Of a DNA stretch of 5,619 nucleotides, positions 1 to 4,985 are shown piece by piece. Numbering within the stretch: position 1 is the first letter of the stretch; every line of letters starts with the position of its first letter. A program made the position numbers and the translations under genes. This stretch comes from Actinomycetes bacterium (GTDB taxonomy: Bacteria; Actinomycetota; Acidimicrobiia; Acidimicrobiales; JAJYPT01): assembly GCA_021795135.1 (NCBI GenBank), contig JAJYPT010000119.1:1-5619 (forward strand). The letters run 5' to 3'. Under the pieces are notes generated by a model. That model did not search any database, was not told the origin of the DNA, and saw only the letters and a list, made by a program, of their open reading frames with translations.

Positions 1-304
1 GATTCGCTTTTTGGTATCTATTTTTGCAGTAATGTTGCTTGTTTCTATCTATTATTTTTTAGGACCCAATAAAGATAATAAACATTTTGATTGGGTTAGT
101 CCTGGTAGTTTGATAGCGGTATTAGGGTGGCTTGTTTCTTCTATACTTTTTTCTTTTTATTTAAACCACTTTGGTCATCAATCTAGTAGTTATGGAGCTT
201 TTGCTGGAGTGGTTACTCTTTTATTGTGGCTATTTTTAAGTTCTACGACTGTCTTATTAGGAGCAGAACTAGATCGTGAACTAGAACGACAAAACCAAAA
301 ATAA
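1..304 (+). CDS. YihY/BrkB-family membrane protein, C-terminal part (5' end outside window)
   Basis: This is the last 100 residues of a YihY/virulence factor BrkB family protein, read in the frame that begins at base 2 and stops with TAA at 302-304. The frame is open to the window edge, so the TTG at 11 is almost certainly internal and not the start. The family is polytopic, usually about 280-330 residues with around six membrane helices; its exact function is unsettled. The tail shows family landmarks: a short loop with GPN and a WVSPGSL segment, a hydrophobic helix (AVLGWLVSSILFSFYL), the motif YGAFAGVVTLLLWLF, and the ending LLGAELDRELERQ. These are the last two or three membrane segments plus a short charged cytoplasmic tail. 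It is the only plus-strand gene here and converges on ccdA with 36 bases between stops. Family assignment is firm; role is not. The old 'RNase BN' label for this family should not be copied. Confidence 0.9.
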   Translation, partial: IRFLVSIFAVMLLVSIYYFLGPNKDNKHFDWVSPGSLIAVLGWLVSSILFSFYLNHFGHQSSSYGAFAGVVTLLLWLFLSSTTVLLGAELDRELERQNQK

Positions 305-332
305 GTTATCTCTAGAGTCAGTTATTGGTTTT
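291..332. terminator. Possible weak bidirectional terminator between convergent genes
   Basis: The 8-base arms AAAACCAA (291-298) and TTGGTTTT (325-332) are perfect reverse complements. TAA (302-304) can also pair with TTA (322-324) across a small bulge. The structure straddles the stop of the BrkB-family gene and starts 9 bases past the ccdA stop, where a shared terminator would be expected. The 3' arm is U-rich read from either strand. Against it: only two GC pairs per arm, a long loop (26 bases, or about 17 if TAA/TTA pair), and no clean U-tract after the stem. The 8-bp palindrome CTCTAGAG (310-317) lies in the loop. Treat as tentative. Confidence 0.3.
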
Positions 333-340
333 CAACTTTG

Positions 341-1114
341 TTACAAAGGAGGAGTATAACCAGTAGAAGCGATTCTATCTTGTACCCATACAATAAAGTC
401 TTGCCAAAAACCTGTTACTAGCATAATACCTATTAGAACCATCATTGCTCCACCTAGACGTTCAAAAGTAATTACATGGCGCCGTAAGCTAGAAAAAGCT
501 TGTAATGCACTTCGAAACCCAAAAGCCATCAATAAAAAAGGAACTCCTAGCCCTAGAGAATAAGAAAGTAAAAGGATAGCACCTCGAGTAATGCTTCCAC
601 TGCTTGCAGCAATTCCAAGTACGACTGCTAAAGTCGGACCTATACAAGGAGTCCAGCCTAGTCCAAAAATTACCCCTAAAGGAAAAGCTCCCCCAGTCCC
701 TTTGGGCATTTTTTTAGGGGACAGACGAGCTTCTCTATACAATATAGGCAATTTAAACCAGCCCAGCATAAATAGCCCCATTACGATAACTAAAATTCCA
801 GCTAAACGAAGTAGTAGGAATCTATATGCAAGTAAAAAAGAAGATAGTTCTCCCATTGCTGCTCCAAGGGCGACAAAAACTATTGAAAACCCAAGAACAA
901 ACAACAAAGTAGCAAATAAAACTTTTTTTGTGTTTCCTTGTTCGGATTGGGCATCTGCTGCTGAAATGCCAGAAACTTGAGATAAATAAGCTGGAACTAG
1001 AGGAAGGACACAAGGAGAGACAAAAGATACAAACCCAGCTAAAGCAGAAAGTCCTATTGCAATAAATATATTTCCAGAGGTAATAACATGATGGATACTA
1101 AGACCAAGTACCAC
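341..1114 (-). CDS. ccdA: CcdA-type thiol-disulfide electron transporter (cytochrome c biogenesis/DsbD transmembrane family)
   Basis: CcdA-family proteins take electrons from cytoplasmic thioredoxin and pass them across the membrane to extracytoplasmic thioredoxin-like proteins such as ResA/CcsX, which reduce apocytochrome c or other exported thiols. The 257 residues match the usual single-domain length. Two redox cysteines lie in the paired, pseudo-symmetric motifs: SPCVLPLVP (Cys35, first helix) and TPCIGPTLA (Cys157, fourth helix). About six membrane segments are visible, near residues 17-44, 65-88, 97-120, 143-170, 177-200 and 219-240. A basic, lysine-rich loop (about 126-140) separates the halves. 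I accept the GTG start at 1112-1114: AGAAAG lies 10 bases upstream and the first helix follows about 15 residues in. No ResA, ResB or ResC gene is adjacent here, so the partner is unknown. It lies 232 bases after the permease gene on the same strand and probably has its own promoter. Confidence in the family is high; the specific pathway is inferred. Confidence 0.93.
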   Translation of the reverse strand: MVLGLSIHHVITSGNIFIAIGLSALAGFVSFVSPCVLPLVPAYLSQVSGISAADAQSEQGNTKKVLFATLLFVLGFSIVFVALGAAMGELSSFLLAYRFLLLRLAGILVIVMGLFMLGWFKLPILYREARLSPKKMPKGTGGAFPLGVIFGLGWTPCIGPTLAVVLGIAASSGSITRGAILLLSYSLGLGVPFLLMAFGFRSALQAFSSLRRHVITFERLGGAMMVLIGIMLVTGFWQDFIVWVQDRIASTGYTPPL

Positions 1115-1346
1115 AGTTGTTATTCTTTCTAATTGATTTTTTTATGTTGATCTCTATTGTTTGACTAAAAAATTTCATCCTATGTAATTATAATGCTATT
1201 CCAAAAAGATTTGTATTAGTTGTTGGAATAGATTAGATATGTAGCATTTGTTTTTATTGGAACCAAAATTTTTTTAGAAATCCAGCGCCACTACTTTGCA
1301 GGCAGACTTAGATGCAAACTTGAAGTCCTCGGTCTTACTTGTTTTA
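1115..1346. other. Spacer between the permease gene and ccdA; no gene seen
   Basis: These 232 bases hold no credible coding region. The right part (1281-1340) is about 48% GC against about 27% for 1201-1260. It contains TTTGCA (1295-1300) and TGCAAA (1313-1318), a 6-bp inverted repeat with a 12-base loop that could be part of a transcript end for the exporter operon, although no U-tract follows. The middle holds the candidate ccdA promoter and its inverted repeat. The left end carries the ccdA ribosome-binding region (AGAAAG on the minus strand). I found no tRNA-like cloverleaf. Confidence 0.6.
1187..1231 (-). promoter_or_regulatory. Candidate ccdA promoter -10 box with an adjoining 9-bp inverted repeat
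   Basis: On the minus strand a perfect TATAAT lies at 1187-1192, about 70 bases upstream of the ccdA GTG. Directly upstream of it is a perfect inverted repeat, CTATTCCAA (1196-1204) and TTGGAATAG (1223-1231), separated by 18 bases. No good -35 box is found 16-18 bases from TATAAT; the repeat occupies that region instead. This would fit a regulator-dependent promoter with an operator over -35, but it could be a chance match in AT-rich DNA. No U-tract follows on either strand, so I do not call it a terminator. Confidence 0.35.
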
Positions 1347-2579
1347 TTATTCTGATCTAAGTGCTTCTATTGGAGAAAGTTTGGCTGCTCTAGAAGCTGG
1401 ATAGACTCCAAACACTACTCCTATGGTTGCTGACACTAATACTGAAATTATTATTGCAACTGAAGAAATAACAATTGGTATAGGTATTAGAACCGGAATT
1501 ATTAGTGAAAGTAATAATCCTAAGACAACTCCAGATACCCCTCCAATGAGTCCCAGTACTAAAGCTTCAAATAAAAACTGTTGTCGTATTAATCCTGGGG
1601 TGGCTCCTAAAGCTTTTCTTAGTCCTATTTCTCTGATTCGTTCTGTTACAGATACCAACATAATATTCATAACCCCAATACCTCCAACCAAAAGAGATAT
1701 TGCCGCTATACCTCCCAAAAGAAAAGTTAGAGTTTGAGTGATAGTTGAGGCAGTAGATAGTAGGTTTGTTTGACTTGTAATAGTAAAATCAGCCTGAGAA
1801 GGATTAGTAATATGGTGCAAATTAAGCAATAAATTGTTAGCCTCATTATAGGCGGTTCCCAGAGTTGATTTAGATGAGGCTTCTAAAAAAATACTTTGAA
1901 CTGAATTAGAACTAGAGTGGGGTAGTAGTTCAGATTTTGCTGTAGTAATTGGGACAATAGCTAAGTTGTCTTCATTAGAAGACGCAATACTTCCAGAAGA
2001 AGCCAATACTCCTATTACTTTAAATGGAATTCCTGAAATTGTAACATTTGATCCTATTGGTGAGGAATTGGGAAACAAAGAAGTAGCTACTGTTTGACCT
2101 AAGACGACAACATTATTTCCCTTTGTTACCTGTTGGGGAGTAATGAAACTTCCCTGAGCCATAGTTCTATTGCGAATTTGGGCATAAGAAGTAGTAGTTC
2201 CAATTACAGGTGCGGACCAATTGGAGGTATTAGAAGTCATATTTAGTTGTTTTTGAACACTAGGAGCAACTGCTTTTACATCTGGGACATCGTAGTGGTT
2301 TTCCAAAGCAGCTACATCGGCATAAGTTAAAGTAGAAGCAGTTCCTAGACCTGCGTTTACTCCTCCTGGACCGGTAACATTACCAGGAGTAACTATTAAA
2401 AGATTTGTTCCAAGACTAGAAATAGCTGAACTTACACTAGATTGGGCTCCTTCTCCAAGCCCTACTGTAAGTATGACTGAAGTAATACCTATCAAGATGC
2501 CAAGGACGGTCAAAGATGAACGTAAGCGATGGGTTACTATTGCCTCAAAACCGCTTTTTAGTGTTTCAAGCCAACTCAT
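1347..2579 (-). CDS. MacB/YknZ-like ABC transporter permease (MacB_PCD + FtsX domains)
   Basis: This is the membrane subunit of a type VII (MacB-like) ABC exporter, which couples cytoplasmic ATP hydrolysis to movements of an extracytoplasmic domain. The 410 residues show the standard layout: a short amphipathic N-terminus, membrane helix 1 (about 23-42), a large extracytoplasmic MacB_PCD region (about 45-280, rich in Ser, Thr and Asn), then the C-terminal FtsX domain with helices at about 283-309, 334-362 and 368-393. Hallmarks are LTVLGILIGI with GLGEGAQ after helix 1, GGIGVMNIMLVSVTERIREIG (294-314 region), RKALGA, and the ending YPASRAAKLSPIEALR. In proteobacterial MacB the ATPase is fused to this protein; here it is a separate subunit, as in Bacillus YknYZ. 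The ATG at 2577-2579 overlaps the ATPase stop by 4 bases (ATGA), implying translational coupling; I see no strong Shine-Dalgarno. A second in-frame TAA directly follows the stop. Substrate is unknown. Confidence 0.93.
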   Translation of the reverse strand: MSWLETLKSGFEAIVTHRLRSSLTVLGILIGITSVILTVGLGEGAQSSVSSAISSLGTNLLIVTPGNVTGPGGVNAGLGTASTLTYADVAALENHYDVPDVKAVAPSVQKQLNMTSNTSNWSAPVIGTTTSYAQIRNRTMAQGSFITPQQVTKGNNVVVLGQTVATSLFPNSSPIGSNVTISGIPFKVIGVLASSGSIASSNEDNLAIVPITTAKSELLPHSSSNSVQSIFLEASSKSTLGTAYNEANNLLLNLHHITNPSQADFTITSQTNLLSTASTITQTLTFLLGGIAAISLLVGGIGVMNIMLVSVTERIREIGLRKALGATPGLIRQQFLFEALVLGLIGGVSGVVLGLLLSLIIPVLIPIPIVISSVAIIISVLVSATIGVVFGVYPASRAAKLSPIEALRSE

Positions 2580-3349
2580 TTTGATACCAATTCATCACTA
2601 ATTATCAAACCATCTTTGAGGTGCACCACGCGCTTTGCTATTGCTGCTACTTCGTTTTCATGTGTAATAAGAACAACAGTGCGACCTTGATTATTGAGTT
2701 GGATGAAAATGTCGAGTATCTCATTAGTGGAGAGAGAATCTAAGTTTCCTGTTGGCTCGTCAGCTAAAATAATAGCTGGTTGAGTAACTAAAGCTCGAGC
2801 TATGGCAATACGTTGTTGTTGTCCTCCGGATAACTCTCCAGGTTTATGAAAGGCTCTATTGCCCATATTTACAGCCTCTAGGGACTCTAAAGCCCTTTGG
2901 TGTCTTTCTTTTGGACTAACTCCTCCATACATAAGAGGAAGTTCTACATTTTTGGCAGCAGTTAGTCCAGGTAATAAGTTGAATGCTTGAAAGACAAAAC
3001 CAATCTGCCTATTACGAACTGCTGCTAATTCGATCTCATTTAAACCCGAAACATCTTGCCCAGCCAAAATATAACTTCCAAAAGTAGGTATATCTAGGCA
3101 TCCCATTATGTGCATTAGAGTAGATTTTCCTGAACCAGAAGCACCCATGATAGCTATAAATTCTGAAGTGCTAATACTAAGATTTATTCCCCTTAGAGCC
3201 TCTACGCTTACTGATTGTGTTTTGTAAATTTTTTTTACTTCATTTAATTTAATAACAGCATCAGTTTTATCAATACTTTGAGTTGGTGAAAGTACTTGAG
3301 TCGGACTATCGGTTAGAGCTGGGTTTTGTTGAGTAATTTCGGGATCCAT
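2576..3349 (-). CDS. MacB/YknY-like ABC transporter ATP-binding protein (LolD/MacB subfamily)
   Basis: This is the cytoplasmic ATPase that drives the permease encoded next. All ABC elements are present in the 257 residues: an A-loop tyrosine (Tyr42 in KKIYK), Walker A GASGSGKST (69-77), Q-loop Gln121 in FVFQAFNLL, signature LSGGQ (173-177) followed by QQRIAIARAL, Walker B IILADEPTG with Asp197 and Glu198, D-loop NLDS (202-205), and switch His230 in LITHE. The spacing and the FQAFNLLPGLTAAKNVELPL segment are typical of the LolD/MacB/YknY subfamily. The first 30 or so residues are an extra Thr/Ser/Gln/Pro-rich tail before the conserved IKLNEVKKIY; family members usually start close to that point. 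The start ATG (3347-3349) shares one base with the adaptor stop (TAATG), which supports both the chosen start and translational coupling. No strong Shine-Dalgarno precedes it. Subfamily and role in the exporter are firm. Confidence 0.95.
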   Translation of the reverse strand: MDPEITQQNPALTDSPTQVLSPTQSIDKTDAVIKLNEVKKIYKTQSVSVEALRGINLSISTSEFIAIMGASGSGKSTLMHIMGCLDIPTFGSYILAGQDVSGLNEIELAAVRNRQIGFVFQAFNLLPGLTAAKNVELPLMYGGVSPKERHQRALESLEAVNMGNRAFHKPGELSGGQQQRIAIARALVTQPAIILADEPTGNLDSLSTNEILDIFIQLNNQGRTVVLITHENEVAAIAKRVVHLKDGLIISDELVSK

Positions 3350-4821
3350 TAGCCTAATACTTTCTTCTTGGCTCCGCCGCCGCCTCCACCGAAGGGACCT
3401 TTTTTACCTAAACCAGTCCCAGGAACAGTGCTAGTTATTTTAGATAATATAATTTGTTCTCCGCTGTGTAAGCCTGAAAGTATTTGAGTAGAAAAATTTC
3501 CTGAAATTCCTGTTGTAATTTTTTGATGGATAATTTTTTTGCCTTTTTGTATAAGCACAAATTGATGAGAGCCAATAGAGTGGATAGCACTTGTTGGAAC
3601 TGTAAGTACTTGATGTTTTTGGGCAATTACTATTGATACTTGGGCAGAAGCTCCTGGAAAAAGACCAGAAGGTGAACCATTTATAGATACCGTAACAGGA
3701 TAAGTAGTAACTCCTGCAGTTGTGGTGGCAAAAGGAGTTATTTGAGTTACAGTTCCTGATAAAGAGGTTGTAAAACCAGCAGGGGTTATAGAAGCGCTAT
3801 TTCCTGTTTTAATCTGATTTATTTGTGCGTCACTAATTGAGGCTTGAACATTATAAGATCCAGTTCCGTTGATTACAATTGCTGGTGTGGCAGATGCAGA
3901 CCCACTAGATCCGCCAGATCCGCCAGATCCGCCAGATCCAAATTGTTGTCCGGGAGAAATATTTACCTGAGCAATAGTTCCTGAAAAAGGAGCAGTGATG
4001 GTTGCATTTGATAAATTATTTTCAGCAATATTTAGATTATCTTGTGCAGCAGTAACAGCATCTTGGTCTGCTGTAATTTGTTGTGGAGAGATACTTGATT
4101 GACTAGATTGGGAAGAAGATTTAGAGTTAGATATTTCTTGAGATAAGGCATTCATATACTTTTGTTGAGCATTTGAAAGCTGAATTTGATCTGAAGAAAA
4201 TTGTAATTGAGCAGAAGTACAACTGCTAGAAGTGCTAGGAGCAGATAAAGCTGATCCAGTTCTAGTACTAGATCCAGTTTTAGCGCTAGCTGGGTAAGAG
4301 CTCATACTTGAAGAAGTTTGAGAACAAGCACTTTGTTCAGCTTTTTGATCTGCGGACAATTTTGCTTGATCAGCTGATACAGCATTTTCTAAATTAGATA
4401 TGTTAGCAGAACTTTGAGGTGAGCTAGTAGCAGCAGAAGCGGCACTAGCAGCTGCTTGATCATTTGCTAGTTTCAATTGAGCTGAAGATAAAGATGCTTG
4501 AGCAGAAGCTACTTGGGCTTGAAGAGCTGTAGTGTCCAAGCTAGCAAGTACTGCTCCAGATTGAACTTGTTGTCCTACAACTACATTGACAGTAGCTACT
4601 TTTCCTGCTGATCCAAAATCTAAATTTTGAGATGAAGTGGGTTCTATTGTTCCAGAAACAGAAATGGATTGAGACACATTTCCTAGTGAAGCTGATGCTA
4701 AACGATATTTGGCACTAGAGCTAGATCCAAATAAAATATAACCTCCTAGTGCTATTACCACAAGAACAATCACGCTAATTATTATCTTTGATCTAGCAGC
4801 GTTTAGATTGTTTGAACTCAA
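3349..4821 (-). CDS. MacA/YknX-like membrane-anchored adaptor (HlyD / periplasmic adaptor family)
   Basis: This is the adaptor of the exporter, anchored by one N-terminal helix (about residues 13-31) with the remainder outside. Domains in order: first half of the lipoyl-like domain (about 50-97, with SGTIEP, GKV and VGQQVQSGAVLASLD), a coiled-coil hairpin (about 98-272) rich in Ala, Gln and Ser, second lipoyl half (about 274-293, ATITAPFSGTIAQVNISPGQ), a Gly-Ser linker (294-310), a beta-barrel region (about 315-400) and a membrane-proximal domain (about 403-468). It then ends in GPFGGGGGGAKKKVLG. At 490 residues it is longer than classical MacA (about 370) because of the hairpin and linker insertions. 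The hairpin tip (about 164-203) is Ser-rich and holds the only two cysteines, Cys166 and Cys201. The TTG start at 4819-4821 is preferred because GGAGG lies 4 bases upstream and no better in-frame start precedes the helix. It is the first gene of the three-gene exporter operon. Automatic pipelines may call it an RND adaptor, but the neighbours show an ABC exporter. Confidence 0.9.
   Translation of the reverse strand: MSSNNLNAARSKIIISVIVLVVIALGGYILFGSSSSAKYRLASASLGNVSQSISVSGTIEPTSSQNLDFGSAGKVATVNVVVGQQVQSGAVLASLDTTALQAQVASAQASLSSAQLKLANDQAAASAASAATSSPQSSANISNLENAVSADQAKLSADQKAEQSACSQTSSSMSSYPASAKTGSSTRTGSALSAPSTSSSCTSAQLQFSSDQIQLSNAQQKYMNALSQEISNSKSSSQSSQSSISPQQITADQDAVTAAQDNLNIAENNLSNATITAPFSGTIAQVNISPGQQFGSGGSGGSGGSSGSASATPAIVINGTGSYNVQASISDAQINQIKTGNSASITPAGFTTSLSGTVTQITPFATTTAGVTTYPVTVSINGSPSGLFPGASAQVSIVIAQKHQVLTVPTSAIHSIGSHQFVLIQKGKKIIHQKITTGISGNFSTQILSGLHSGEQIILSKITSTVPGTGLGKKGPFGGGGGGAKKKVLG
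3907..3940. repeat. 9-bp tandem repeat, about 3.7 copies, inside the adaptor gene
   Basis: AGATCCGCC is repeated at 3907-3915, 3916-3924 and 3925-3933, followed by a partial copy (AGATCC) at 3934-3939. On the coding strand it reads as repeated Gly-Ser-Gly codons, giving the linker around residues 294-307 of the adaptor. The copies are identical at DNA level and GC-richer than their surroundings, which suggests recent expansion by replication slippage. Because the unit is a multiple of 3, copy-number changes would alter linker length without breaking the frame. Confidence 0.9.
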
Positions 4822-4825
4822 AGTT

Positions 4826-4830
4826 CCTCC
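4826..4830 (-). promoter_or_regulatory. Ribosome-binding site of the adaptor gene that decides a TTG start
   Basis: The minus strand reads GGAGG here, then AACT, then the TTG start at 4819-4821. It is the only perfect Shine-Dalgarno core I see before any gene in the window. The spacing of 4 bases is short. An overlapping out-of-frame ATG (4830-4832) would encode only MEEL before TGA, so it is not the start of the adaptor. Confidence 0.7.
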
Positions 4831-4843
4831 ATCGTCTTTTTAG

Positions 4844-4893
4844 TTATTAGATTGGTCTTAAATTATTTTTGATACTTATAATTAATCTAATAA
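4844..4893. repeat. 10-bp inverted repeat in the leader of the exporter operon
   Basis: TTATTAGATT (4844-4853) and AATCTAATAA (4884-4893) are perfect reverse complements separated by 30 bases, just upstream of the adaptor ribosome-binding site. They could form an AT-rich hairpin in the leader RNA or two half-sites for a regulator. The low sequence complexity means a chance match is not excluded. Confidence 0.4.
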
Positions 4894-4919
4894 GAATATT
4901 GTTTCTAGTTGTTTTCGAA

Positions 4920-4970
4920 AGTATAAAATTTGCATCTGGGAATTAGCTGAATATTTGTTTAGTTTTAGCT
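4920..4970 (-). promoter_or_regulatory. Candidate exporter-operon promoter with direct repeats upstream
   Basis: On the minus strand a -10-like TATACT lies at 4920-4925. Exactly 17 bases upstream, at the -35 position, is AGCTAA (4943-4948), and the same hexamer recurs at 4965-4970, 22 bases (two helical turns) further up. AGCTAA does not resemble a -35 consensus, which would suit an activator-dependent promoter. Same-face direct repeats are the usual binding pattern of OmpR-family response regulators, and a kinase of the kind that partners them is encoded immediately upstream. This is inference from pattern only. Confidence 0.3.
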
Positions 4971-4985
4971 TGGGAATAGTTTCAT

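Noticed and set aside
336..348. CTTTG-TTA-CAAAG hairpin over the ccdA stop codon
   Set aside because: A 5-bp stem without a following U-tract is too weak to call a terminator; the larger 291-332 pairing is the better candidate.
591..980. Plus-strand open frame of 129 codons opposite ccdA
   Set aside because: It is antisense to a well-supported membrane protein with both redox motifs. Its product is a low-complexity Pro/Lys/Ile mix with no family features, as expected of a shadow frame.
822..1013. Second minus-strand frame of 63 codons inside ccdA
   Set aside because: It lies wholly within ccdA in another frame and has a Ser/Phe/Cys-rich composition typical of an off-frame reading.
1261..1340. 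Possible tRNA or small RNA in the GC-richer spacer
   Set aside because: GGTTCC occurs on the minus strand but no acceptor, anticodon and T-arm set can be assembled around it.
1423..1737. Plus-strand open frame of 104 codons opposite the permease gene
   Set aside because: It mirrors the FtsX membrane helices; its Ile/Thr/Pro-rich product has no recognisable motif.
3435..3626. Minus-strand 63-codon frame inside the adaptor gene
   Set aside because: It is contained in a firmly assigned gene and has no ribosome-binding site or family features.
3349..4821. Adaptor as part of an RND efflux pump
   Set aside because: No RND permease is present. The adaptor overlaps an ABC ATPase gene, which in turn overlaps a MacB-type permease gene, so an ABC exporter is the supported reading.
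4818..4832. Four-residue leader peptide MEEL overlapping the adaptor start
   Set aside because: Its ATG is embedded in the Shine-Dalgarno of the adaptor and has no ribosome-binding site of its own; it is most simply a chance ATG.
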